Of a stretch of 64,000 nt of DNA, positions 1 through 7,475 are shown piece after piece; the first letter of the stretch is position 1, and every line of letters begins with the position of its first letter. The position numbers were made by a program, and so were the translations under genes. The stretch is from Paenibacillus zeirhizosphaerae (GTDB lineage: Bacteria; Bacillota; Bacilli; Paenibacillales; Paenibacillaceae). The notes under the pieces were generated by a model that saw only the letters and a list, made by a program, of their open reading frames with translations, was not told the origin of the DNA and made no database searches. The stretch is from assembly GCF_030705605.1 (NCBI RefSeq), contig NZ_JAPCKK010000008.1, forward strand, positions 1 through 64,000, in the 5' to 3' direction.

Positions 1-158
1 ATCTCAATGATCCGTTCCGGTTTTCATACTGTCATAGACATGTACCAAAAACCTTCACGGGGCGATTTCACTTCGTGAAATCTACTCACTCGTTGTTCAG
101 TTTTCAAAGATCAAACACTTGCTTTCTCTCATCACCGCATCTCAGCGGCGACTTTTAT
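1..158 (-). promoter_or_regulatory. rRNA operon leader (16S upstream region)
   Basis: Read leftward, this segment contains the antitermination-like run GATCTTTGAAAACTGAAC (about 91-108), which in Bacillales rrn leaders sits roughly 100 nt before the 16S gene. It is followed by a small hairpin with arms GATTTCAC/GTGAAATC at about 64-81. The 16S gene itself is not in the window; it should start within tens of bases beyond the left edge. In B. subtilis an rRNA operon also follows pdaB, so the position fits. The identification rests on motif recall and context. Confidence 0.7.
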
Positions 159-187
159 AATATATCATCCCTTATTCACTTTGGCAA
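159..187 (-). promoter_or_regulatory. rrn promoter P2 (sigma-A)
   Basis: Reading leftward, a -35 box TTGCCA (182-187) and a -10 box TATATT (159-164) are separated by 17 bp. The sequence just upstream (188-215) is made of alternating A and T tracts, as in an UP element. It points into the rRNA leader. Confidence 0.65.
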
Positions 188-245
188 GAACTTTTTTTGA
201 AAAAGTTTTTTCAGTCCAATTAAAGCCATTTGAAGAACGAAAAAT

Positions 246-275
246 AATGTATCATAGAATGTTGGCGGAAGTCAA
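246..275 (-). promoter_or_regulatory. rrn promoter P1 candidate (sigma-A)
   Basis: TTGACT (270-275) and TACATT (246-251) with an 18-bp spacer, reading leftward, lie about 90 bp upstream of the P2 candidate. Tandem promoters are usual for Bacillales rRNA operons. The -10 match is only moderate. Confidence 0.45.
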
Positions 276-288
276 CGGAAAGTTATAT

Positions 289-510
289 CTACTGCGTGAT
301 TTTGCCCCTGATGGCATATTTCGATAATTCCTTGGGAGCCGCAAAGCGTGCATACATCCGAAATACGGTCTTATAACGCAAAGCAATCGCATTACGGATA
401 TCCAGGTCCAGTCGATTATCACTCATATCCATCAGCATTTCGTCCAATTCACGACGAAGGACGTAGCCCAATTCTTTGCACTCTTTTTCGTTAAACAGCA
501 TACCCATCAT
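289..510 (-). CDS. Small conserved hypothetical protein
   Basis: A 73-residue, mostly helical, charged soluble protein with no signal peptide or membrane segment. It starts with two Met codons about 10 nt after a GGGAG motif. The composition (many Glu, Arg and Leu in the first half, a basic C-terminus) is normal for a real cytosolic protein, and no competing frame is open. I do not recognise a characterised family and give no function. It is the last gene before the rRNA promoters and is separated from the SpoIIM-family gene by about 255 bp in which I saw no other gene. Confidence 0.65.
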   Translation of the reverse strand: MMGMLFNEKECKELGYVLRRELDEMLMDMSDNRLDLDIRNAIALRYKTVFRMYARFAAPKELSKYAIRGKITQ

Positions 511-765
511 ATACGATCATGCTCCCTTATTGTCTTATTATTAAGTATCTTATGGTGAAATCCGGTTATATGCCGTAACGCCTTCCGCCTTCAAGCTATT
601 ACATTAGGTCTATATAGTTCTTCCATCGTTTAATGTTTTTTAAACTGATTTTTATGCAGTTCAACCGAATCTCTTTAAATCAGCGCGGCTGGCGTCAGCA
701 ATTCAACCTTTTGAGGTAATTTATTCCTCATTATACTCCATATCCCAAACATATATGCCGATTAC

Positions 766-1389
766 TCATCCTCTCATCAAGCTGTAAGATACCGTGCTTT
801 CTATAATGGCTGCAATAAACAGGAGAATGACGACCCAAAGCGTAACATTCCACGTCTGCTTCATAAAGGCTGGCCAGAACATTTCCGGCTTCCTCCGGCT
901 GTTATCCCCCGTGATTCCCCTGCGGATCGATGATGTGACCATTCCACCAAATTTTAAACCGTACGCACAAGCAATTAATAATACAGGAAGTTCGATGACA
1001 CCATGCGGGAGCAGACCTTTGACAATCAGCTCGTACAAGTTCACAGTCCCGCTGTTCGCCACCCAATGCACCAAAAAACCGATAACCATACCGTTCATAA
1101 TTATAAAGATCATTGGGATGATCCCAAATGCGGCTCCGAGAAACATAACCAGAACACATTTAATAACGTTGTTGAGAAAGATGAAGACGAAAAAATTAAG
1201 CTGCACATTCCCCGATTCTCCCAGCCTTCCTGCGACCTGTCCAAGCCCCTCTATCTGCTGCCTGAGGAGTTGCTCTATGATACCTGTACTAACCCAGCCC
1301 AGGCCTATGCTTGCGCAGAATAATACAGTTGCGAACAGCAAAACTCCCTTCATCGAATTCAAGATTTTCAAAAATGTTTGGAAACCCAA
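766..1389 (-). CDS. SpoIIM-family (DUF95) membrane protein
   Basis: A 207-residue polytopic membrane protein. Hydrophobic segments lie at about residues 15-40, 68-90, 92-115, 130-150 and 180-202. The start is a TTG codon 7 nt after AGGAGGG. The pattern of a long first helix, a soluble Gln/Gly-rich loop, then closely packed helices with the motif PHGVIELP matches the SpoIIM/DUF95 family. SpoIIM proper works with SpoIID and SpoIIP in peptidoglycan remodelling during engulfment, but many spore formers carry extra family members, so I do not assign the spoIIM symbol. In B. subtilis kbaA occupies the corresponding place beside pdaB; this protein does not resemble KbaA as I remember it. It is divergent from pdaB with a 97-bp gap. 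Confidence 0.8.
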   Translation of the reverse strand: MGFQTFLKILNSMKGVLLFATVLFCASIGLGWVSTGIIEQLLRQQIEGLGQVAGRLGESGNVQLNFFVFIFLNNVIKCVLVMFLGAAFGIIPMIFIIMNGMVIGFLVHWVANSGTVNLYELIVKGLLPHGVIELPVLLIACAYGLKFGGMVTSSIRRGITGDNSRRKPEMFWPAFMKQTWNVTLWVVILLFIAAIIESTVSYSLMRG

Positions 1390-1486
1390 AGTGAATCCCT
1401 CCTAATAAATTCTATAATCATAAAAAAAGTGGCCATGCATAGTGTAAAGTAAACAAGCAACTCTCCGGGAAAGGGGCTTAAAGTGC

Positions 1487-2293
1487 ATGAATTCATTCTT
1501 TTATGTATTAAACGGCAAAAAGATCAAGCGGTATCTCATCGGCTTTGCAGTCGCTGTTTTTGCCATCGGCATCGTATATGTGGAACGCAGCAATGTTAGT
1601 GTCTTTTCAGAGGAAGCTCCTGCGGCTATATACAGTGTGCCGACTGAGAAAAAAGTCATCGCCCTAACCTTTGATATTAGCTGGGGGGACAAACGGACAG
1701 CCCCTATTTTGGAAGTGCTTAAGGAAAAGAAGGTACAAAAAGCAACATTTTTCCTATCCTCTCCCTGGAGCAAAACTCATCCGGAGCTTGTGAAGCAAAT
1801 TGTAGACAGCGGGTACGAGATCGGGAGCCATGGACACAAGCACGAAAACTATACCAGTCTCAGCGATGACGAAATACGACGCCAAATTACGACAGCCCAT
1901 ACTATGTTAACCGATCTGACAGGGAAAGAACCAAAACTCATCCGCTTGCCCAATGGAGATTTCGATAAAAGGGTGCTGCAAATCGCGTCCGGGCTGGGTT
2001 ATACGACCATCCAATGGGACACCGATTCCCTCGACTGGAAAAATCCCGGCACTCAAAAAATCATTGATCGGGTCGTGTCAAAAGCACATCCGGGGGACAT
2101 CGTTCTTCTGCATGCCAGCGATTCTTCCCAGCAGACCCATGAAGCCCTCCCTGTGATCATTGATAAATTACTGGAGCAAGGCTATGAATTCGTAACCGTA
2201 TCAGAGCTTCTGCAGCAGGGCACTCTAAAAGGAAAAGAAGTTCGGGATCAAGCCATGATTCAGCAGGCAATTGAAGACGCTGCAGGAATGTAA
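1487..2293 (+). CDS. pdaB: Sporulation polysaccharide deacetylase PdaB
   Basis: A 268-residue protein with an N-terminal membrane anchor (about residues 15-33) and a NodB-type deacetylase domain (about 55-240). Motif 1 reads TFDISWG with the catalytic-base Asp at 63; the usual second Asp is Ile, as I recall for the PdaB subgroup. The metal His pair is H115 and H119 (SHGHKH), and the RxP motif is R153-P155. PdaB is needed for spores to keep their heat resistance in B. subtilis, where it lies beside gerD and an rRNA operon, as here. The start ATG follows GGGG by about 10 nt. I found no convincing sigma-E or sigma-G promoter upstream. Confidence 0.92.
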   Translation: MNSFFYVLNGKKIKRYLIGFAVAVFAIGIVYVERSNVSVFSEEAPAAIYSVPTEKKVIALTFDISWGDKRTAPILEVLKEKKVQKATFFLSSPWSKTHPELVKQIVDSGYEIGSHGHKHENYTSLSDDEIRRQITTAHTMLTDLTGKEPKLIRLPNGDFDKRVLQIASGLGYTTIQWDTDSLDWKNPGTQKIIDRVVSKAHPGDIVLLHASDSSQQTHEALPVIIDKLLEQGYEFVTVSELLQQGTLKGKEVRDQAMIQQAIEDAAGM

Positions 2294-2312
2294 AATTCAT
2301 AATAAGCAATGC

Positions 2313-2340
2313 GGCAGTCGATTTCCGTCGGCTGCTTTTT
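2313..2340 (+). terminator. Terminator after pdaB
   Basis: Arms GGCAGTCGA and TCGGCTGC with G-U pairing around a short loop, followed by TTTTT, 20 bp after the pdaB stop. Confidence 0.75.
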
Positions 2341-2393
2341 ATTTACACAGGACTTATTTTACTGTCTTCTCATCAAAATACCAAAACGTCGCA

Positions 2394-2423
2394 ACATATT
2401 TCATTCCCTTTGTCCGCATACTA
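2394..2423 (+). promoter_or_regulatory. Candidate sigma-G promoter of gerD
   Basis: ACATA (2394-2398), an 18-bp spacer and CATACTA (2417-2423) fit the forespore sigma-G consensus closely at the -10. gerD is a known sigma-G gene in B. subtilis. The site lies 34 bp before the gerD start. Confidence 0.6.
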
Positions 2424-2457
2424 TGCCCAGTCACTTTTATAAGGAGGGTATTGGTTC

Positions 2458-3141
2458 ATGAAATGGCCGCATTATCGACTGGTATGCGCAATACTCTGCA
2501 TCGGGATCGTACTGTCGGGCTGCGGGTCCGATCAAAATTATGCATCTCCCCAGCCCAGTTATAAAGAAATGAAATCCATGGTTGTGGATATTCTTAAAAG
2601 TGATGAAGGAAGAAAAGCAGTTGAAGAAGCTATGACTAGTCAAGGCGGAGGAAGCACTTTAGGCGGAAACTCGGGTGGAACGATGGGAATGAAGATGCTC
2701 AGCTCAACTGCAACCCCCAGCGATCTCAAGACCGCAGTCAAGGACACACTGACTGCTCCCGAATATCAGAAGGAGTTTGAGAAAATTATGACCGATCCGG
2801 CCTTTGCCGGAGAATTCGCGAAAGCCATAAGCAAGAAGAACAAAGAGCTGCACCTGCAGTTGATTAAAGATCCGTCTTATCAGAAGTCCATGCAGGAAAT
2901 GTTCAAATCGCCTGAAGTCAGCGCGATGCTGCTGGACATGACCAAATCCCCTGAATACCGCAAGCAAACGATGACCGTCATGCAGGAGGCCATGCAAAAT
3001 CCCCTTTTCCGTCTTGAGGTTCTTAATCTTTTGAAAACAGTCGTGCAGGAAGAACTTCAGCCCGAGGAAAAGAAAAAAAGCGGTGGAGGTGGCGGTCAAG
3101 GTGGCGAAAGCTCAGGCCAAGGTGAGGAGCAGAGCGGATAA
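2458..3141 (+). CDS. gerD: Spore germination lipoprotein GerD
   Basis: A 227-residue lipoprotein. The signal peptide ends in the lipobox LSGC with the lipidated Cys at residue 22. The middle (about 75-200) is a set of short helices with repeated Pro-Glu-Tyr/Pro-Ser-Tyr motifs (APEYQKEF, DPSYQKSM, SPEYRKQT), as in GerD. The C-terminal 25 residues are Gly/Gly-Gln-rich and probably disordered. GerD clusters germinant receptors in the inner spore membrane and is required for fast nutrient germination. The ATG follows AAGGAGGG by about 9 nt. It is convergent with salA and shares a bidirectional terminator with it. Confidence 0.92.
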   Translation: MKWPHYRLVCAILCIGIVLSGCGSDQNYASPQPSYKEMKSMVVDILKSDEGRKAVEEAMTSQGGGSTLGGNSGGTMGMKMLSSTATPSDLKTAVKDTLTAPEYQKEFEKIMTDPAFAGEFAKAISKKNKELHLQLIKDPSYQKSMQEMFKSPEVSAMLLDMTKSPEYRKQTMTVMQEAMQNPLFRLEVLNLLKTVVQEELQPEEKKKSGGGGGQGGESSGQGEEQSG

Positions 3142-3148
3142 TAAACTC

Positions 3149-3188
3149 AAAAGGACAGACCCAGCATACATGCCGGCTCTGTCCTTTT
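3149..3188. terminator. Bidirectional terminator between gerD and salA
   Basis: Perfect 11-bp arms AAAAGGACAGA (3149-3159) and TCTGTCCTTTT (3178-3188). The flanking A and T runs serve as U tracts in either direction. It lies in the 68-bp convergent gap. Confidence 0.85.
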
Positions 3189-3209
3189 CCTTTTGACCGT
3201 AAAATAAAT

Positions 3210-4307
3210 TCAATTGTTCTCGTCAAATCCGATCACATGCTTCGCAATCTGGTCATACAACTGTCCATGCTCAGTGTCCGCCTTGTAAACTGACGGTGAA
3301 AAATCAGGCTCGGATGGATGATTATCCGGAGCTCCCAGCGGGATTTGGGCAAGAAGCGGAGCATGAAGCGTCTCAGCAAGCAGGGCGCCACCGCCTCTCC
3401 CGAAGACATAATCCTTCTCCCCTGTTGGCGACTGGTAATAAGCCATGTTTTCCACAACGCCCAAAATCTCATGATTTGTTTGTAGAGCCATGGCACCGGC
3501 ACGGGCAGCGACATAAGCAGCCGTAGCGTGCGGGGTAGTAACAATAATTTCTTTGCTGTGCGGAATCATCTGGTGAACGTCCAGGGCAATATCACCGGTT
3601 CCAGGCGGCAAATCCAGCAGCACATATTCGGGCTGCCCCCACTCCACATCACTGAAAAACTGCCGCAGCATTCTCCCCAGCATCGGACCACGCCAAATGA
3701 CCGGATTATTTTCTCTGACAAAGAAGCCCATGGACATCACCTTGACTCCAAAGCGTTCAACTGGCTGAATCACGCCATCTTCCACGACTGGATTATCTTC
3801 AATACCCATCATATCAGGAACGCTAAATCCGTAGATATCCGCATCTATAACCGCTACACGTTTCCCATTGCGGGCCAATGCGGCGGCGAGATTAACAGTC
3901 ACTGTTGATTTACCTACCCCGCCTTTACCGCTAGCGATAGCAATGAACCGGACGCCTGACTGCGGATCAAGCAACTCGTGTCCCTCCATACCGGCCGCAT
4001 GCCCCTTCGTAAGCACGGGATCATTCTGGTCGGCCACCTCTCCGGCAAGCGCCGCTCTTTCATGCTCTGAGGCCTCACGGAACCGTATGTGAATATTAGA
4101 AGCTCCTGCGTCCGTCAGAGCTCCCCTGATTTCATAGTTCAGCTTACTTCTGACCTCTTCATGGTCGGTAACCAATACAACGGTCAAAGACACCTGATTG
4201 TCCCGGACCACAATATCGCGTATAAATTCCAATTCCGTCAAACTTGCTCCGCTGCCCGGCTCCTGTATCCGTTGAAGCGCCTCCAAGACCTGTTCTCTAG
4301 CCAGCAT
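3210..4307 (-). CDS. salA: Mrp/SalA-type P-loop ATPase
   Basis: A 365-residue Mrp/NBP35-family protein. Residues 1-80 form a MIP18 (DUF59) domain. The deviant Walker A GKGGVGKST is at 127-135 and is followed by a SIMIBI-class ATPase domain. Most Mrp proteins carry a CxxC for an iron-sulfur cluster near residue 295; here that segment reads AYYQSPTGE with no Cys, as I recall for B. subtilis SalA, which regulates scoC and is activated by phosphorylation. I therefore favour SalA over an Fe-S carrier. ATG at 4307 was chosen because AGGGGTGA lies 8 nt upstream; an in-frame GTG 12 bp earlier is part of that site. The position between cwlD and gerD matches B. subtilis. Confidence 0.88.
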   Translation of the reverse strand: MLAREQVLEALQRIQEPGSGASLTELEFIRDIVVRDNQVSLTVVLVTDHEEVRSKLNYEIRGALTDAGASNIHIRFREASEHERAALAGEVADQNDPVLTKGHAAGMEGHELLDPQSGVRFIAIASGKGGVGKSTVTVNLAAALARNGKRVAVIDADIYGFSVPDMMGIEDNPVVEDGVIQPVERFGVKVMSMGFFVRENNPVIWRGPMLGRMLRQFFSDVEWGQPEYVLLDLPPGTGDIALDVHQMIPHSKEIIVTTPHATAAYVAARAGAMALQTNHEILGVVENMAYYQSPTGEKDYVFGRGGGALLAETLHAPLLAQIPLGAPDNHPSEPDFSPSVYKADTEHGQLYDQIAKHVIGFDENN

Positions 4308-4363
4308 TAACGAGATCACCCCTGCTCCGAATAATTGAAATACACTCCTGCTACGATGACCCC

Positions 4364-4372
4364 ATTATAGCA
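4364..4372 (-). promoter_or_regulatory. Extended -10 promoter candidate for salA
   Basis: Leftward TGCTATAAT in the 75-bp cwlD-salA gap gives a consensus -10 with the TG extension. No good -35 is visible, which is tolerated for extended -10 promoters. Confidence 0.5.
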
Positions 4373-4382
4373 TTATCCCCCG

Positions 4383-5150
4383 CTACTTTCCTGCCTGCAG
4401 GTCGACACGCTCACCGGAGATGTAACGCAGAATTCCCTTATAGACCGCCGCGGAGATTTGGCGCTGATACACCTCGTCAGCGAGTAGCCGCGCTTCCCCT
4501 GGATGCGAGAGAAAACCAATCTCCACAAGGGCTGAGGGCATTTTAAGTGCTTGCAGCAGGTAAACGGTGTCCACCGTTTTGGCTACTCTGTCCGTATTCT
4601 CCATATTACGGCGGATTTCATCCTGTATCAGGGTTGCCAATGAGGCATTGTCCGCATGGCTTGGATAATAAAATGTCTGGGCACCGCTCCACTTGCTCGA
4701 CGGAACGCTGTTCATATGGATGCTGAGAAAGAGATCCGCATTATATTCCTCAATAAGGCGCACACGCCGCTTGAGATCTTCCGTTTTACGCCGCGAATAT
4801 CCTTTAGTGGAATCGTCGGCCAGATCCCGGTCATTCTCCCGGGTCAGCTTGACAACCGCTCCTGCCTGCTGAAGATAATCCCGTAAATAGAATGCAATCG
4901 CCAGATTGATGTCCTTCTCGATCACTCCCTCCTTACTTACAGCTCCCCCATCCGGGCCGCCATGACCAGCATCCAGTACAATGACTTTCCCAGCCAGCGG
5001 CAGGCTCCAATAGGTCCATGTCTTGGCCGCAGGGATGTCCGATACGGTCACAGTCATGAAAAGAAGAAGCAGACATAAACTCAGCAGCCCTTTTTTCAGC
5101 GTGCGGTAACGAATCCATAAGGTGATGTTTCGATTTCGGTATTTAAGCAC
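4383..5150 (-). CDS. cwlD: Spore cortex amidase CwlD
   Basis: A 255-residue zinc N-acetylmuramoyl-L-alanine amidase (Amidase_3). An N-terminal membrane or signal segment covers about residues 20-38. The catalytic domain has zinc ligands H63 (DAGHGG), E78 and H145 (SIHMNS), and the catalytic Glu E210 (LVEIGF). CwlD removes stem peptides during formation of muramic-delta-lactam in the spore cortex, which lytic enzymes later recognise at germination. The start is GTG, 9 nt after GGAGG, but that site lies inside the 3' arm of a terminator hairpin (see 5151-5206). In B. subtilis the gene also sits just upstream of salA. Confidence 0.93.
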   Translation of the reverse strand: MLKYRNRNITLWIRYRTLKKGLLSLCLLLLFMTVTVSDIPAAKTWTYWSLPLAGKVIVLDAGHGGPDGGAVSKEGVIEKDINLAIAFYLRDYLQQAGAVVKLTRENDRDLADDSTKGYSRRKTEDLKRRVRLIEEYNADLFLSIHMNSVPSSKWSGAQTFYYPSHADNASLATLIQDEIRRNMENTDRVAKTVDTVYLLQALKMPSALVEIGFLSHPGEARLLADEVYQRQISAAVYKGILRYISGERVDLQAGK

Positions 5151-5206
5151 AAAAAAACGCCTCCGTTCCCAATACAGATACTAAATGATCTATATGGGAC
5201 GAGGCG
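5151..5206 (-). terminator. sat terminator overlapping the cwlD ribosome binding site
   Basis: Leftward, CGCCTCGTCCC (5206-5196) can pair with GGGAACGGAGGCG (5170-5158), with two single-base bulges. The stem is followed by seven T. The 3' arm contains GGAGG, the only good Shine-Dalgarno sequence for cwlD, and the T run directly abuts the cwlD GTG start. Confidence 0.8.
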
Positions 5207-5218
5207 GACAAATAGTAC

Positions 5219-6388
5219 TTAAGAGCTGATTTGTTGAGACATGCCTTCAATCAGAATTTGAGCAACCTCCGGTCTCGTAAATTCAGGCGGTGGACAAACT
5301 CCGTCGCGCAGCAGCCCCCGCACTTTTGTTCCTGACAAAGTCAGGTGCTCTTCTTTCGGATGCGGACAGGTTTTGTTGGACGCCATGTTTCCGCATTTTT
5401 TGCAGAAAAAGCTGTGCTCGAAGAACAATGGCGTAATCCCCAGCTCCTCAGCAGTAAAGTTGCTAAAAATCTCTTGGGCCTCATAAGTCCCGTAGTAATC
5501 CCCTACACCTGCATGGTCACGACCGACAATAAAATGGGTGCAGCCGTAGTTTTTGCGGACGATTGCATGGAAAATGGCCTCACGCGGACCTGCATAACGC
5601 ATCGCCGCCGGGAACACGCCGAGAAAGGTGCGATTAGCAGGATAATAGTGCTCAAGCAGAGCCAAATAACTTTTCATACGCACATCAGCAGGGACGTCGT
5701 CTGACTTCGTCTCTCCCACGAGCGGATTCAGGAACAACGCATCAACAATTTCCATCGCAGTTTTTTGAATATACTCATGTGCACGATGGACGGGATTGCG
5801 GGTCTGAAAGCCGACAACAGTCTTCCACCCCAGTTCGGCAAAACGACGGCGGGTCTCCACAGGATCGAAATAAAATTCACCGAATTTGGTCGGCAGGGGT
5901 CTGTTTAATACGCGGACGGGTCCCCCCACGTAGGTCGAAGGACGCTCGAGCAGCTTCTTTACACCGGGATGCTCGGGATCATCGGTTTTAAAGACACGTC
6001 TTGCCTCCTCGCCCTGATCGGCTTGATACAAGCTGGTCACGTCCAGAACTCCATAAAAAACCCCGTCTTCATCTCCTACCAGCGCTGCCTGCTGACCGAG
6101 GGTGAGAGACGCCGCCGTTTGCTCATCAACTGCAAGTGTAACCGGTATGCTCCATACCGTTCCGTCGGCAAGACGCATATTCTCTACAACAGAACGATAG
6201 TCCTCTTCATTCATAAAGCCGGTAAGCGGCGAAAAGGCCCCTACCCCAATGAGATCCAAATCTGAGATTGTCCAGGTATTCACGCGGATCGCAGGAAGCT
6301 GTTTCACCTTTTGCAGGAGTGCTTCTCGTTCTTTACCCTCTACCAGCCGGTTTATCAGTGTTCCCCCATGCGGAAGTATTGCCGTCAT
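5219..6388 (-). CDS. sat: Sulfate adenylyltransferase (ATP sulfurylase)
   Basis: A 389-residue enzyme that forms adenosine 5'-phosphosulfate from ATP and sulfate. Catalytic motifs [10 protein letters not shown] (195-204) and GRDHAG (289-294) are intact. A C-terminal cysteine group (C329, C332, C341 plus H343) resembles the zinc site of homomeric bacterial and archaeal ATP sulfurylases. The length is typical for the single-domain form with no fused APS kinase. An AAGGAG site precedes the ATG. It lies 22 bp after cysH and is transcribed with it. I see no APS kinase gene nearby, so the reductase probably works directly on APS. Confidence 0.95.
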   Translation of the reverse strand: MTAILPHGGTLINRLVEGKEREALLQKVKQLPAIRVNTWTISDLDLIGVGAFSPLTGFMNEEDYRSVVENMRLADGTVWSIPVTLAVDEQTAASLTLGQQAALVGDEDGVFYGVLDVTSLYQADQGEEARRVFKTDDPEHPGVKKLLERPSTYVGGPVRVLNRPLPTKFGEFYFDPVETRRRFAELGWKTVVGFQTRNPVHRAHEYIQKTAMEIVDALFLNPLVGETKSDDVPADVRMKSYLALLEHYYPANRTFLGVFPAAMRYAGPREAIFHAIVRKNYGCTHFIVGRDHAGVGDYYGTYEAQEIFSNFTAEELGITPLFFEHSFFCKKCGNMASNKTCPHPKEEHLTLSGTKVRGLLRDGVCPPPEFTRPEVAQILIEGMSQQISS

Positions 6389-6410
6389 ATTGATAATCTC
6401 TCCTTATACG

Positions 6411-7103
6411 TTATTTATGAAGTCCGCATTCAGTTTTATCGGTGCCAGACCAACGACCAGCGCGCGGATCTTCCCCAGGGGCAACTTGACGTGTGCAGTG
6501 TTCGCATCCGATACTTGGGTAGTTCTGGTCATGCAAAGGATTATAAATAACATTATTAGTCCGGATATAATTCCACACATCTTCCGAAGTCCAGTCAGCA
6601 ATCGGATTGAATTTGACGAGGCCAAATTTGACGTCATATTCAATTTTTTTGGCATTGGCACGGGTTGGGGCCTGGTCACGACGAATCCCGGTAATCCATG
6701 CTTCATACTGAGACAAGATACGTGTTAATGGTTCAACTTTACGAATATTACAGCAAGCGTTAGGATCAACCTTCCACAGCTCTTCTCCATGCTCTGCCGC
6801 CTGCTCCTCAGGGGTTAATTTCGGAGCAACCCGTACAAATTCCATGTGATATTTATCTTTCATCCGATCGCGTGTCTCGTAGGTTTCCTTGAAATGAAAA
6901 TCCGTATCTAAATAAAAAATATCTGTGGAGGGACTTACCTTTTGAAGCATATCTACCAGCACGACATCCTCGGCTCCAAAGCTGCAGGCAAAGGTAATAT
7001 TCGGAAAGGTCTCAACAGCGTAACGAATAATATCTTCAGGCGCAGCATGCTCCAGCTCTTCCGCTTTCACTTGAATCAGTTGTTCCTTCTCCAATAAGTT
7101 CAT
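6411..7103 (-). CDS. cysH: Assimilatory APS/PAPS reductase with [4Fe-4S] motif
   Basis: A 230-residue thioredoxin-dependent reductase that makes sulfite from activated sulfate. The cluster motif of APS-type reductases is present: C117-C118 and C200-x2-C203. The catalytic Cys226 sits in the C-terminal ECGLHK. E. coli-type PAPS reductases lack the four cluster cysteines, so APS is the likely substrate. A GGAGG site lies 9 nt before the ATG. It is the first gene of a two-gene operon with sat, under a strong promoter at 7185-7212. Downstream sulfite reductase genes are not in this window. Confidence 0.93.
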   Translation of the reverse strand: MNLLEKEQLIQVKAEELEHAAPEDIIRYAVETFPNITFACSFGAEDVVLVDMLQKVSPSTDIFYLDTDFHFKETYETRDRMKDKYHMEFVRVAPKLTPEEQAAEHGEELWKVDPNACCNIRKVEPLTRILSQYEAWITGIRRDQAPTRANAKKIEYDVKFGLVKFNPIADWTSEDVWNYIRTNNVIYNPLHDQNYPSIGCEHCTRQVAPGEDPRAGRWSGTDKTECGLHK

Positions 7104-7184
7104 GTTGGAAAACGCCTCCGTACATTTTATTTAATATAAAGCCATCCATTAATCCCTACTAAACAAATATGAATTGTTAATTCA

Positions 7185-7212
7185 AGTATAAAACTTTCTA
7201 TCTAAATGTCAA
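7185..7212 (-). promoter_or_regulatory. cysH-sat promoter
   Basis: Leftward TTGACA (7207-7212), a 16-bp spacer and TATACT (7185-7190), about 80 bp before cysH. The transcribed leader contains the short palindrome GAATTAACAATTC at about 7171-7183, which could be an operator. I could not recognise a CymR box or an S-box. Confidence 0.7.
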
Positions 7213-7379
7213 TGTGGAAAAAAGCAAAAAAGCGCTGATTTAACGATATCAATATAGGGTTTTTATCATAAAGATAAAAAAGTATGATTATAATGATTCC
7301 CTACCCAGAAAAGAGTGAGTCTATCAAGGTTTTTCAGAAAATTAACTGTTTAGAACACGGATGCTGGAATTTTATTCAA

Positions 7380-7408
7380 TTGACCTTTATTAAGCGTTTC
7401 TTTAGAAT
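7380..7408 (+). promoter_or_regulatory. Malic enzyme promoter
   Basis: TTGACC (7380-7385), a 17-bp spacer and TAGAAT (7403-7408), about 68 bp before the chosen start. The rest of the 345-bp divergent region (7104-7448) is AT-rich, with a second TATAAT at 7289-7294 that lacks a good -35. Confidence 0.6.
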
Positions 7409-7475
7409 AGGAACGCATTCTGGACTAGTAATCAAATTATAAATTGTTATGCAGTATACGAAAGAAGGTTTTTTG

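Noticed and set aside
794..1405. 203-codon rightward frame opposite the SpoIIM-family gene
   Set aside because: The leftward frame has a good ribosome binding site and family-like membrane helices; this one has neither.
1390..1486. Sigma-G promoter for pdaB
   Set aside because: The nearest -10-like CATAGTG is a poor match and has no suitable -35 at 17-18 bp.
7104..7448. S-box (SAM) riboswitch or T-box before cysH
   Set aside because: The region is AT-rich and I could find neither the S-box core nor a T-box motif nor a terminator stem.
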